64,000 nt of DNA. It comes from Paulinella micropora (taxonomy: Eukaryota > Cercozoa > Imbricatea > Euglyphida > Paulinellidae). A program made the position numbers and the translations under genes. The first letter of the stretch is position 1. Every line of letters begins with the position of its first letter. The stretch covers positions 62,501 to 126,500 of the forward strand of contig WBZZ01006327.1 in the NCBI GenBank assembly GCA_019918135.1, in the 5' to 3' direction. The notes below the pieces were generated by a model. It was given only the letters and a program-made list of their open reading frames with translations. It searched no databases and was not told where the DNA came from. Shown here piece by piece: positions 48,859-62,099 of the stretch.

Positions 48859-50030
48859 TCATCGGTGCACGTCGCAGATGATGCCTGCCGCCGGCTGTGC
48901 GGCTGGCCGGAGTTCTAAGACAGAGATCGTGCCGCCCCGACGGTCGTGTAAGCCTCCTACAATAAACTTGACCGCTCGCCCTTGCCTGAGCTGGGCAAGG
49001 CCCAGCTGCCAGCAAAGCGTTTGTTGCTGGTCCAGGCTTTCTATCCTGATCAACCTGCCGTAATTGACTCCCCGCCGGAAGCGCAGGTCCTCGCGCCTGC
49101 ATGAAAACACCATCTCACCCGGACGGGGCCTGGGGCAGCTGCTGTGGTGCGCTCCCGTTTGTTTGCAAAAGCTCACACAAAAGTTCCCGTCGGGCGGGGG
49201 CTGCTTGAAAAACGACAGACCCTCTACCAGCTTGCCTTGGTCGTCACTAGAAGCGGCCGTTACTTCCAGCCGCACGGCCGAACTGTGTCTCTGCCGTCGT
49301 CGCTGACCTCGTAGCTACACAGCGTCTCAAGCAGTTTGTTCTCTTCCGGAGGCTTAAAGCCACGGTGCAGTGCGTATGCGCGCCCCCGTGCCGGAACACC
49401 AACTTGCTGCCCTCGGGTAGGCACTGCATTAGAACCCCCAGCAGGGCCGGGGTCCACCCGGTGGCGGGGCGTGCGCTTTGCAGCCACGCCATCTGCGCCG
49501 AGATGCTCTCCCACACGGGCTCTGCGCCAGCGGGCAGCTCTGGCATCTGGACTCGGGGAGCGACCGCACACAAGTCGCTAATCGTGCTGGCCCTACCCAG
49601 GATCTGGCCCCAACTCAGACAATAGAAATGTTTCTTGCCGCGGCCGACTACTAAGTACGCGGAACGGTCGCCCAGCAGCACCCGTGTCCCTACCCCGGAG
49701 AAACTCTTGTCGCTTTCGCACGCAGCAACCTTGAGTACCCACCAACCCCGTATTTCCTGGTATTCGGCCGCGCCCTGTGTGCGGCAGTTGATTTTCAGCT
49801 CACGCGGGGTGTGCAGGAACGGGCTCGCGATGGTCTCGCCGGGCTCTGTCATCGGGGTGTTGTCCTTGAGGATAAAAAGAACACCCCCTGTCGGCAGCGA
49901 CAGCACCTTGTACATCACAAGCCTCTTTTTGTTGTCGTCCGCGCGCACAAACAGGGGCGCTAACAACATGGCTTTCCTAGCCGCGATCGACTTCATCACG
50001 GGCTCGGCATCCCTCTGTCGAATATTCATT
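48859..50030 (-). pseudogene. Unknown protein (broken, about one break), bordering the retroelement zone
   Basis: GC-rich minus-strand coding sequence of about 390 codons with about one break. Segments look globular: RLVMYKVLSLPTGGVLFILK, YLVVGRGKKHFYCLSWGQIL, VKFIVGGLHDRRGGTISVLE, with several Cys and Trp. No signal peptide, membrane segment or known motif. The upstream end merges at about 50.03 kb into sequence of a different kind that belongs to the retroelement zone, so the original start cannot be placed. It is the last gene of the GC-rich block. Confidence 0.45.
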
Positions 50031-50935
50031 GTCCCATGGTGTCTTCCCATACCATTGTCGCGGTTCTGTGTGCGAGCATATCTTGCTTTCACTGCCACGT
50101 GGTAGATGGGTATCCCGCGGGAGGAAAGTCCGCACCAGAAGTGGCCTGTCGGCAAAGGTGTTGAAATCTGACGAAGGGAGAAGCCAGTCTTCAGTTACTT
50201 TGAAGGGAGGCGGCCTATCGAGAGGTTTGATACGGAAGACACCGTGCGGGAGTGATTGTATCCTAGGGAAGTAGCGTTCCACTCTTGGGTGTTGCATGTG
50301 TACCATCGTTGAATCCGGCCATAGGCCTTGGTTGAGGGTAAAGTGCTTAGGGATCCAATAGCCAAGGTGACGGCAATGCGGGTGAGTGCCTGGAATCATG
50401 GTCATGGCCGCTGTTGGGAAATAAGTGGCAAAAATGTCTCGGACAATGTAGAGTTCCTTGTCCATGCCTGGAGAGCCGTTAGTGTTAAAGGCTTTTGAAG
50501 ATTCAGTTGATGGCCTGGTATGTCCGTAAAGTTGGAGAATCCCGACCAAGGGCGACTTGATCTCGTGGGGCTGACCCGAACATAGCGGTCAGCTGGAGGA
50601 GAAAGCGGTGGTGGTGGTACCGGTGTCATTGCATCTCTCTGTGCCAGCTGGCTTGGTGGTCCAACCTTGTCGCGGTCTGCAGCGTTGGGAGTACGAGTCT
50701 TGTACGGTCCAAGTGGGCTGAGTGAGAATGTGGCCCAAGGGCCGCCTTGCAACGGGGAGTGAGATGCCGAGGATTGGGCTGGCGCCCTGGTTGGGCTTCC
50801 CACTGGTGCCGACGAGGAACTGGACGAAGAGGACGAGCTACTAGAAGATGTTTGAGGTGAATGAGGTTGGATTGGCATCACGGCTGCGCTTCCCGCAGGC
50901 GCAGACGAGGAGCTGCTCCTCACAACCATTCAATT
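50031..50935 (-). mobile_element. Probable retroelement-derived ORF remnants, Ser-rich (broken)
   Basis: Two minus-strand frames with a Ser-rich stretch (14 or more Ser in a row) and Pro-rich linkers, then a region with many Trp, Tyr and His. Composition differs from the viral-like block. It abuts, on the opposite strand, the Ty3/gypsy-like remains that begin at 50.9 kb. I could not name the domain; a gag-like or element-borne accessory protein is possible. It is broken, about two breaks. Confidence 0.3.
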
Positions 50936-53108
50936 GCCCAGAGCAGGCTCTATTCTCTGGCTCGCCGTCGAAGGCACACATGCCGCTTTGGAAACGAAAC
51001 TCAAGTCTCTCTCCTGCCGCATCATCCGCGCTGGCCCAACACTACGAAGCATTCAAGCCCCGTGGGACCTTGGCTATTGTCATCTCCTCTGCTGAACGCT
51101 CTCCGGCCGTCGCGCGTGACATGTTCGCCCTTCGTAAGCCATTCGCCCTGCTCATGCCGCAAGACCTCGTCCACTGCGTCCCGGACCATACCCTCCCACA
51201 AGAGGCAGTCGAGACGTGCCGTAAGATTCTATTTCTTGACGACAACTTAGTGTGGCTGGTCTTTGGCCTTAGCATGGAACAACATTATATATACCCTCTT
51301 GTCGCTACTTCGCACGCTCCTTGCGTCACGCGCCAGCAAATCATGGACGCGCAACGACAAGACGCCTTCACGGCCCCTCTCTGGACCGATGACGTCTCTA
51401 CCGTCTCTGCTGGATCAACAGAATTGACTCTTCGTCAGGGCCTCGCCGTCCTCGCCGACGCCAAACAAGTCAACATTGAAGATCTGCGTTCCAGAAGAGC
51501 TGCGCCGCCCACTGATCAACTACGCCCACTTGATGCAGAACCATGCCAAAGCGCCGACACTCGTCCCCTTCATCAATTGCAAGGAGCGCAACATTTGGTT
51601 CCATATCGACGGCACGGATACTATGATGTCCTCGCCGCCCTCCGCGACTGCCACTTTTGCCAACTGGTCCACGCCCGCCTTACCCTCAACCATGGCCGCT
51701 ACACTTCGCTGAAGTGAAGCATTCAAGGTCAAGGCATCGGCATCGATCACATGCACGTCGGTATTCCGGGCGCTGTTTTTCCGTATATCCTGACGATCAT
51801 CGATCTCTCCACCTCCGCCGAAGAGACAGTTGAGATCATCCTAAACCGATGGGCATACATCTTTGGTTTTCCGGAGTCCATCTTTTCCGACTACCACAGT
51901 TCGTTACAATGTAGGTACCTTAGCCAAACGCTTCTGCAGTGAGGCTGGCCTCGACTGGCTGACCACTGCACCCTAGTACTCGCACCATCAACTCGGCTTC
52001 GTGGAATGCAGGCACAAGGCGATACGCACAGCAATCCAATATCTGCCCAAGGCAGACAAATTGAATTGGCCTAGCATCATCCCGTCCCTCTCCTTCGCCC
52101 AGAACACCTACGTGTCCACGGCTACAGGTACAACCGCCTTTGAGGGCATGCTAGCGCGCAAACCACGGTGCACACTGGACTTTTTCGATTCCCCGGAGAT
52201 TGTCACTGCCCGCGCCTCCTCCTCAAGCGCCGCTCTCGACGCTTCCCCCACGCTTTCGCTTCAATCTTTCGAGCAGATCGAACTGCTACGCCGCGCACGC
52301 GCTGCAGTCATGGCGTATATCAGCACGTACACAGACGTCTCCCGCGCCCGATCTGTTGCACAGAAGAATAAGGGCTGCCGCAAGGCCGTCAAGGAGTGGA
52401 AGGTTGGCGACACCGTCACCGTCTACCGCCCTAAGCCCTCAAAGCAAGGCATCCCCGCTTCGTCCGTCCTTCAGTTTGACTGCCCCTACACGATTTTAGA
52501 GCAGGTCAACTCTAACTGTTTTAAACTTCGCCACCTCAAGACCAACAAGGTATTAAAGTGGATCGACCGCTCACACCTCTCCCCGTACACTGCTCCCACT
52601 GATGGCGTCGCCCGGGCGGTGCTTAATTCAGTCACAGTGGACGACGACGATGACGACACTCAACTACACCACTGGTGAAGTCGTTGCTTTCATCGACCAT
52701 AACCAAGTCAAGCTTGGCATCGTTCTAGACGAGGATCCGGAAAATGAGGAAGATGACCTCGTGGTCCACCAACTTGGTATCACTTCGGATACCAACCCTC
52801 TCTTCCGCCCCATCTACGAAGACACGAAGGACAAAGCTACCATTCAGAGCTGGAACAAGCCCCTAGCCTTCTGGAAGCCCCTCCTCTTCGATATCACCAA
52901 CGATCAAGTCGTTCATCGCCACATCGAGTGGCGTCCCTTCAGGAAGATCAAGGACAAAGGTCGGCTCCCCGCCAACGTTCTTAAGCGTCTTCGAGATACT
53001 CTCATCACCAGCGAATCCTTCCCGCTGCATGCCTCAGAAGGACAAGCAAGCAAAGTCCAAGGAGTAGCCACCACCCTTTCACTCTCAAGTGGGTTTTACC
53101 CATCGTAA
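50936..53108 (+). mobile_element. Ty3/gypsy-type retroelement remnant, 3' pol part
   Basis: A fossil of the LTR retrotransposon class. Recognisable parts in order: sequence of unclear origin (50.9-51.4), a zinc-binding H2C2-like region (near CHFCQLVHARLTLNHGRYTS), an integrase core (GIDHMHVG, ILTIIDLSTSAEE, FPESIFSDY), the downstream integrase region (QNTYVSTATGTTAFEGMLAR) and a C-terminal SH3/chromodomain-like part (WKVGDTVTVYRP, YTILEQVNSNCFKLRHLKTN). A further frame at 52.6-53.1 kb (GEVVAFIDHNQVKLGIVLDE) follows. No reverse transcriptase was found. The element is incomplete and broken, with about five breaks. It is GC-richer than the second element, so the two are different families. Age: old. 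Confidence 0.7.
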
Positions 53109-53509
53109 TGGCTTCACCCGCGGCGCCCCCCGCCCAGCGCTTTTCCCACTTGAACCGTCATCGTCCCTGGAAACATTACGCCATGACCGGCGTACCCATG
53201 CAAGTCCTTGATCGCCTCTTGTGCCTGCAGGTCAATGATTATTTTCACCGAAATTGAACCCCTCCGTGGTTATATCGGCACGGCACACTTGGTGCTTCAT
53301 TGGTTCATCTCGGCTATGTGATACCCGGCCACCTAATTTTCTACGGCTCGACATCGCCTCCCGATATCGTCGTTCGCTACTGCGCCTCAACTTTCACAGT
53401 CCCGATGCAGATCATGGATATCCGGCCCCGGCTGATCATCATCCGCATCGCGCCATTATAGACGCATCATTCTTTTAACGAACGAAGGCTGGTATGCCAA
53501 TCAGTGTGG
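53109..53509. other. Non-coding stretch between two retroelement remnants
   Basis: No gene is supported. The sequence may contain terminal repeat remains of one of the flanking elements, but I could not match it to a second copy in the window. Confidence 0.35.
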
Positions 53510-56500
53510 TGACGAGGGGTTAAGAGAGGCGATGATTGCCTATATGAATAGGATGGAAAAGAAGAAGGAGAAGGAGAAAGAGAGAGAAAGAAGCCTCTCA
53601 AATAGGACGACGAGGAGGAGGAAGAGGAGGAGGAGGAGGAGCATGGAGAGCAGCCTCGAGGTGGCAGGGAACCCCTCAGAGAAGAAGAGGAGGAGGTCGG
53701 GGATTTAATCCTCATGGAGGAAGAGCTTTTCGGGCTCCAGCCCCCCCACCTAGAGGAGTAGGAGGCTCATGGGCAAGCTCTAACCCAAACTTCGGTCGAG
53801 GTCAGGCCTACAACACTGCCTCGGACACCGATACGACATCCTACCCGGACGAAACTCACGGTAAACGATTCGAGGTGGTGGAATGACTGGAGGGGGAAGG
53901 AGAGAGGCAGGAGCAAACTGTGAAGTTTAACCCTAAAGTCACAGTGTTTTCTACTGCTGTTGTGCAGACTGGGCCAACACTTCCTCTATATGAGAACAAA
54001 GACGGGGGTACACAGAGGCTGCGGCCCCAACTTGAAGGTGGCTTCATACCCGTGCATACGACACGATTACAAAATGATAACTGTTGCAAATAGGAAGGCC
54101 AAACTAGCGATGGAGGCGAGGAGGCCAATGGCAGGCGTATCGCCTCGGCCAATCAAGCAATTATGAACTGACTTAATGTCAATGATCGCTGCGGGCGGCG
54201 AGAAAAAAGACAATAAGTGCACTCAAGTGCCACAAGACAATGTCACTGAGACAGTAAACGCCCCGGCACTGCCGTATAATAAAAACGTTAACGAGGTGAA
54301 ACAAGAGAAGAAGGAGGAGATAAAAGACTTAGAGACAAGACTCCAAAATTTGGAACGTAAAGTTCTTGTTCTCGCAGCCAATATACACAGACCCGATGCT
54401 CTGTGTTATACAGAACTTTATATTGAAACCTTGAAAACCGTATTAAAAATTGGTAATAATACGATGGCGAATATTACTATTGTCGGCAGGAAGTTTTTAA
54501 ATCGATACCGGGACTGGGTTGAAGGAAATATGAAAAAGTCGGCGGGCACTCTGAAGGGAGAGAGTACCGGACCTTTAAATTAAAATCTGCACGAGTATAC
54601 CGTATGGACCTTTATGTCGTCCCCGGTTACCACGGATCAATATTACTGTCGTATGACCAATTGGCTACGATGGGGGCTGTGGTTGATTGCGCCGCACGGC
54701 GAGTGATATATGGAGTAACAAGAGGAGAGGAGAACGATATTGATCCCTTTAACGCTACTGACTCTTATGAGGCTTATGAGCTGAGTCTAGCGACGGATCA
54801 CAAAAAGATGGCCATCGTACATGAGGCACTTGAGGTGTACGTTCACCCCCATGTCATAAGACCGGACGAGCTGTCCTGGACCGACAATGGGGAATCCCAA
54901 GTGTGCACTGTCACAGTTCCCACATGCCATTGGGACAAATAGTCTGTTGATGACTTAATTGAGAAGCGAAAGGAGGAAATAATATGTGTCGCACAAAGAA
55001 GCCAGTCGTTGGCGAGATTCGCGGAAGGAGTAGGAGCAGATGTCCATATTACTAACGGATACTGTTTCCATGCGAAAGTAGGAGAAGAAAAAAGGGAGGC
55101 GTTTGTACCAAGGAGAACGGGGCGAATCCCGGATACTCCACCAGAAACTATTAAAAGTTTTATTACTGATTTCTGGGGTGACGAGCCCACGTGCGCGTTC
55201 ACTAACTGAAGTGAAGAAATGCTTACGGACTTTATTTGAAAATAATAGCCGTATACTATTATCCTGAGATAAGGGTCATATCTATCAGATAGCCCTTGTT
55301 ATTGTTTGCCGGTTTATCACCGCAGAGTCTACGGTCGGTTGGTTGATCCGGACATCACTTAAGATAGACTCAAGGAACTAGATGTTCCATAAACAGTCTT
55401 TGATGACTTTTAATATCTGATGTCGGAGTAAAGTAGGAAACTGAACTATATTGGTCAGGTTGACTAGAATATATGTAAAGTAGTCCAGTGAAAGTAGGAC
55501 ACTGTAAAGTAGGACACTGTAGGAAAATAATGTTATCAAAAATAATCTAGATTTACCGGAATATATTGGCATTAGTAAGGCAATGTACTAAAGCAATATG
55601 GCATTGGTAAATGTATCCGCATGAGGTAAATGGCAATACATGAGGATATTAGAGTTCCACTGGTATGACATGTAGGCACAACATACAACATATGAATAGA
55701 TGTATTCTATGGTGTAATATCCTGCCGTATAATGAGAAGGCGATATGGGCGCAGGAGATAAGGGACCGGCTTATTGATCATCCTATACCGGTACCCTCTC
55801 GCAAGCAACAGCTAGTGGTGGCTTGTCGCTTGGGAACTCGTGAGCAGAGCAGTGCATACAAGCGGAAGCTCAGAGACCTCGACAAGTTGAAATTGATACC
55901 GCAAGCATTCACATGCTTTGATGGTTTCTACACCCGTAAGGCTCCGTTGCAATACGCGAGACTTATTGACATGCTGGTGGAGCTCGGCAAAGATGATGAG
56001 CCGGACGCGGTCACGTATGAAGACGGGCCTAGATGATGTATCGGAAGAGGACTTAGGCTTGGAGGAGGACAGAGAACCCCTCAAGCAGACTAAGAAGATG
56101 TATGATGAAGATTTCCAAGCGGCGGCGCGGAAAATTTTAGAAGAAGGAGCAGGCACGGAGAGGGAGAAGGAGCTTTTAAAGCCAAATTAGAGGCGAACAA
56201 GGAAACTTTCGACCCTCCACATGCAGGTGGTGTCAAGTCTGAGGACTTCACAGCGGTTATTTACAAAATACCGGGTGCGGAGCAGTCACCGGCACCACGA
56301 AGGGCGAACTTGAGTATACATGAGGCGAGGATAGCGGAGGAGCTAGCAAGACAGCTGCTCAATGAGGACTTTATTGAGAGATCAACATCCTCAATAGTCT
56401 CACAACCGAGAATAGTGCCGAAGCCAGGAGGAGAATGGCGCCTGACAGTTAACTATGCTCGTGTTAACAAGGTGCTGGAGGAAGAAAGAAATCCTCTCCC

Positions 56501-59497
56501 GACATTAGAAGAAGGAAGGAGAGTACTGCGGAATGCAAAATCTATTCGGTCATTGACCTTAAGAATGGCTTCTGGCAGATACCACTGAAGGAAAAGTCCA
56601 GATGGCTGACTGCGTTTGTGGTGGGTATGGAGATATACCAATGGAAAGTGCTTCCGATGGGCCTCAAGCAAGCCCCAGGACTCTTTCAGAAGGCGATGCA
56701 GAAGATGTTAAGCAGTCAGTACGATGATCTGACAGACGGACGGAGGTTTTATGAGAAAGCGGGGACAGAAAGCGGGAGAATATGCATTTTGTTATATCGA
56801 TGACATTATCGTATACTCTAAGACAATGGACGAGCATATCGATCATTTGTCTGATATATTCAGGCGCATCGGAGCTTTTGGCCTGAAGTGTAATTTGAAG
56901 AAGTGTCAACTTGCCAAGACGAGTGTGACATACTTAGGGTACGAGATCTCTCATAACCGAGTCTCGATATCCAAGGAGAAGAGGGAGGAGATTATGAATC
57001 GACCGATACCAAAGAACCGCACTGAATTGCACTCATTCCTTGCGATGGCGCAATATATATACTATAGCCAGTTCATACCCGATTGGGGCGCAACACGGGC
57101 TAAGTTGCAGAGAATGATTGATTCTGGAGACTTTGAGAAGTGGGATGAAGAGGCTTTGCACGCGTTCCATACGCTCAAAGATTTTATTTACAAAGACCCG
57201 AAGGACGGTGAACTGGTGTTAAAGATGCCCAACTTCACGAAACAATCGTAGTCGATACAGATACATCTAAGTTTGCGATTGGGGCGGTATTACTACAGCA
57301 GGAAGATGAGGAGAAGAAATTACGCCCAATCATGTTTATCAGTAGAAAGTTGTGTGCGGCGGAGAGAAACTATTGCACAAGGCAAATAGAGGCGTTGGCG
57401 GTGGTATGGGCCCTCAAGAGGCTCAGGGAGTATTTGTGGGGAGGACCTCAATTTATTGTCAGAACTGATCATCATAACCTGTTATGGTTGATGAATCATG
57501 AACAGACGGGACGGCTGGCGCGGTGGCAAGCGTTCTTGTCCTGTTTCGATTTTACAATGGTCCATCTACCGGGGAAGCGAAATGTGGTCGCTGATAGCCT
57601 CTCTAGGCTAGAGAAGTATCGGCGTTGGTGTCCACGGTGGAGATGGAAGACTTGTCCACTGACAAGGTGTACGAGGTCAGCCACATTGAGGCGATGGGGA
57701 TGGCCAATTGAGTCCGATATGACCGCACGGGTCTACGGTACAGTCCACAAGGCCCGGATCACGGGATATGTTGTGAGCTACATACCCAGGAGGACGCTGA
57801 GTGGTCCTATGAGGTATATGAAAATGCGAAGGCGAACATGAGAGAGGAAGAGGAGACGCAGGAAGCTTATGCGGAGCCTCCTCAAGAGCGGAGAAGTGAT
57901 CTAGACGAGAACCCGGAGAGGATAGGGGTACGGCTAGAAGATGGTACTATCCATGTAGCCTCGCCTATCGCATGGAGGCAAAAACAGGCTCAAGATCCGG
58001 AGTTTAAGGAACTGATACAGTTATATCAGAACCCGGATGAGCTAAAGATGACGAAATATATCAAAGATCAGATGAAGGAGATGGGATAGAGAGATGGTCT
58101 CTTGTGGTATAAGGGCCTCCACGGTCGCTATGCGTCACAGCCGGACAAATGGACACTTTGGGTACCGGAGAGTTTGAGACGATTTATATTTGTCGCTGCC
58201 CACAACTGCCCACTTTTGGCACATCCGGGTCGACAACGAACTCATATATTTGTAGCGAGGCGATTCTGGTGGAAAAAGATGAAGGAGGAGATAGATCAGG
58301 CGGTGGATGCATGCATCCCATGCAAGATAAACAAAACACTGCTGAAGGCAAATTTTGGCCTGATCGGCGAATTTCCTCTTCATGCGGGGATGTTTGAGTT
58401 CATACACATTGATTATGTGGGACCATTCCCAGAATCGAAGGAAGGTTACAAATACCTCCTTACTGCTATTGACAGAGCCACCAATTATGCGTGGATCATC
58501 CCTGTCAAAGACGTTACCGGCAAGACGACGGCTGAAGCGCTGATCGATAAAATCATCTCACAGATCGGAGTACCAAGAAAGATATGTTCTGATCGAGGCT
58601 CGGACCTTAATAACGAGGTCATCGACAAACTATCTAAGTATTACGGGATGAAATGGCAATATGTTTCTGCTTATAACACATTTGCTGTGAGCAAATGGGA
58701 AAGTTAAGCGGGTACACAGACCCCTCAAAGCCTCGCTAAAGATGTATTGCACGAAGAAGGAGAATCAAAGAGCATGGGTCGAGGCAGCACCATCATTTGC
58801 GTTTGCATTGAACTGTCTACCCTCTACTGCGTTAGGAGGCTCAAAGAGCTCAATCTCACCACATCAGCTGGTATATGGACCGTCCGTGAGCCTGATATCC
58901 CGACTTCGCTCCTTCACCCAAAAGACACTTGGGCGGATGCGGATGAGTTGTTTGGGCTTAGAGTGAAGATGGAGGCGGAGCAAATAGTCAGGGCGCATAG
59001 AGAGGCGGAGCGCCGAAAGACTGATGCTGAAGGGGTGCGACAAGCGCACTTGGATCAGATCAAATTCCAGGTCGGGGATATTGTACTATTGTATCATCCT
59101 CAGGTCCCGAAGGGAGTCAGCTCTAAGCTGTTCACTCACTGGAAAGGACCTTATCAGATTATGGAACAGACGGGACCTCTGAATTACAAGATCAGGGGTA
59201 GAGGGAAGGTGCAAATTGAGAATGTACGAAGGCTGATTAAGTATTATCACTTCTTACTGGAAGATGAATCCGTTGAGGCGTTAAAACGGATGAGGGATGA
59301 TTTCAAAGAGGTGCCGCGGCACATCCACAAGGAGGCTGGCATAGACCAAGACGATGCTTATCGGGCACCGATAGCTGAGGAGGAGAGTGAAGAGTACCGA
59401 CCACTACTGAGAACCTACATGTGTTATATTAATAAGATAGAGCTTTTTTATATTACTGAGAAAGAACTTTTTTTTTTCAAGAAAAAATTCAATTGAC
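53510..59497 (+). mobile_element. Ty3/gypsy LTR retrotransposon fossil, nearly full internal region
   Basis: Parts in order: a Gly/Arg/Glu-rich gag-like region (53.5-54.2 kb), a helical frame at 54.2-54.6, the C-terminal part of an aspartic protease (SILLSYDQLATMGAVVDCA), then a 460-bp A/T-rich non-coding stretch (55.2-55.66). Reverse transcriptase follows (WRLTVNYARVNKVL, VLPMGLKQAPGLFQKAM, YIDDIIVYSKTMDEHI, TYLGYEISHNRVSISKEK), then RNase H (VDTDTSKFAIGAVLLQQ, EALAVVWALKRLREYL, IVRTDHHNLLWL), an H2C2 zinc region (HNCPLLAHPG ... CIPCKIN), integrase (HIDYVGPFPESKEGYKYLLT, GVPRKICSDRGSDLNN) and a C-terminal domain (VGDIVLLYHPQVPKGVSSKL). The order PR-RT-RNH-INT defines Ty3/gypsy. No LTR pair was recognised. 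The element is broken, about eight breaks, and is moderately old. Confidence 0.85.
55203..55664. other. A/T-rich non-coding segment inside the Ty3/gypsy fossil
   Basis: About 460 bases without coding capacity separate the protease and reverse transcriptase parts. The short unit gtaaagtaggacactgt occurs twice in tandem near 55,490-55,530. It may be a later insertion of another element; no terminal repeats were identified. Confidence 0.4.
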
Positions 59498-60320
59498 TTT
59501 TGCAGGTTTGTGTGTTAACTTGAATGTCCCCGATTATACTAATATTAATACTACGCTTCTGAATCGGAATCACTGCACCTCTTAGTGAATTACAATAAAT
59601 CTCAGTAACCTTAATCATTCTACTACTGATCTCAGTCTTCGTCTTCCCTTGCAACTCAGCCGCCTCTACCAGTATGCTGCCACACTCTGAGTAGCTACTT
59701 ATGACTCACGTGACTTTGGTAAAACAGTGCTTGGCGGCCGCCCGCTTACGGTATGTTAATATCATCTTATGCAAAAAACTTTCAGGCTTCAATTATTAAT
59801 AAGTTACTCTGATGTATTAAAAGTCGCCAGTTTCGTGGTGAAACTGGGCTTGTGACGGAGGCTTCACAAAATATACAAAATTTTAAAATCCTTCGCAAAA
59901 ACCGTCGTCTGAAGGCTGACGGTGTTACCGGTACTAGTATTAATATCTAGTAAGTTCCATTTTTCACCGGGCCCCCCTTTTGCCACCGACTGATCTGCCT
60001 TCTCGGATGCTTCGTTTCTCCGGGCGGGGCCTCTCTGACTTCTCCACTAGGTCCTTTCTTCCTTCCCTTTCCTTATATTCCTCCTTTTCCTCTCAGAGTC
60101 TTCCGTTCAAACCCTCTGAGGCTCATTTTGCCTTCTGATTTTCATTTTTCTCTACCGGTAATCGCAAGCAAAATATCCGACCACACTCTGACATATATTC
60201 GAGTCAATTAGTCAGGTCCATCGGCCTGATGAATCCGTGGCATCAGGCATACAGCTGCATTTATGTTTTCAACAAAAGATCACTCACCTCAATCGAGTCA
60301 ACCGATGACTGATCTCATAT
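59498..60320. other. Non-coding stretch between retroelement and host gene
   Basis: A/T-rich with CT-rich patches. It includes possible 3' terminal repeat remains of the retroelement on the left and the 3' flank of the minus-strand host gene on the right. No gene, RNA or clear repeat is seen. Confidence 0.45.
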
Positions 60321-61647
60321 TTACACTTGGTAGGCCTTCTCTTCTTCGAAATAATCGTCGAAGCCAACCACCTTCTTAAGTGTTGCGAAACTTGGTAATA
60401 GCAAAGGAGAGGTGCTGCGATCTTCTGAAAGCGACTCTACGAAACATGCATGCATCATATCATGAACCATGATCGCTGCTACCATCACTACATTACTTCT
60501 TGAGGGCGCTCTTCCTGACAATACTGCCGCAGCTGGTTCTACTACTTCTATGATTGCTGTTGCTGCTACTACCGCCTCTTCTGCTGCTGCTGGGATTCCA
60601 TTTGAAGGTGGAAAAAGAGAAAAGGAGCGTACGGAGAGATGCCTGCATGGCCTTGATAGACGCGGACAACAGCGTGATGGCTCGCACCTGATGACAAGCG
60701 TGAGCCAGTGCGACAAAAAGAAAAAATGTTTTTTGTGGCATGCAATCTTCGTGACCGACATGGCGAAACCCATATCCTGCAGTTCCTTGGTCGAAAGGAT
60801 AGGCGTGCTTCCACCTTAATAAGTTACCGTATCACTTAGAGAAACTACAGCTTTCCCATACGAGTTTCAGAAAGAAACAAGTGATACAGGACCCTCCAGC
60901 ATATTTGCCATTTTTGGGCCATCCACCTCTTTACCTGCAAAACAGATAACAGATACGGCTGACGTGCTGACAAACATGCCACGATAAACTTCCGCGCAGA
61001 TACATAGACAGATGGTGATGCTTACAGTATCGCTTCATTTCATGTACACTTTGTGGCGCCTCAAGAAATGTGATGTCCGCACCCAGCTTTCTGAACTATA
61101 ACAGACAACCATGATGACTACGTAGAAACATACATACATACATACATAACATACATAACATACATACGAACTGCAAAATGCTACTTGCCTCAACACAACG
61201 AAAGATCGCCTCATCCAAGGATATCACACGCGCATCCGTGCGAGCTAAAATGCAAATGTCCCCTCGGCGTGTGCGCACCTGTCATGTAAGAAAGATGAGA
61301 AATGGAGTCCTCTAGAGCATACAGAAATACATAGAAACATACATACATACATACAGACACACACACATACATACATGCATACATACATACATACATACAT
61401 ACATACACAGATACATACACACACATACATACATGCATACATACATACATACACACATACCGTCATGCACACTTAAAAAACATATGGCTATGAGATTTTT
61501 TTTTTCAACCAGTTCGTTCCGGGCATCACAGGCTGCTCGCACTCTGGCAAAGGCCTCGGCACGGTCCACTACCTCTTTGCCAGCTGCAGAAAAAAAAAAC
61601 AAGACAAAACCAAAAACAAAAACAAAAACAAAAACAACAAACAACAA

Positions 61648-61684
<37 letters not shown>

Positions 61685-62066
61685 GCTGTCAATTAAAGTT
61701 AGGGAGAAAAAAAAAAAAAAAAAAAAAAAAAAAGCACTCCGTCGAGGCACGCATGCTGATCATCTATAAGCAAAAAGCAACAAGATGTTGCACTAGACTC
61801 CATTTAACTCCCGCTACTCGTACTTCTGCTGAAAAATATGACATTTTGAACTTATCAAAGGCACACTTCTACTTCTACACACAAGCTGAAAGGTGTAGTG
61901 CGTGTAATATCTATGGTGACCTACATGCCCACAGCGTTTAGGGGCCTTCTGGTCTTCGATCATGATGGCGGCAAGGCCTAGACAACAGTCACACAAGAGC
62001 AATCCAGATCTAGAAGAATTCTTACTCCGTGTTTGCATATTACTTTGGCCTGCACGAGTGCGCGTG

Positions 62067-62099
<33 letters not shown>

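Noticed and set aside
48278-49063. 260-codon Pro/Phe/Ser-rich plus-strand frame
   Set aside because: It is the direct reading of the 43-44-bp pyrimidine repeat.
1-50030. Bacterial or phage origin of the GC-rich block
   Set aside because: No Shine-Dalgarno pattern or operons are seen, and the histone H3, class 3 lipase, CK1/VRK-like kinase and F-box/LRR proteins are of eukaryotic or eukaryotic-virus type.
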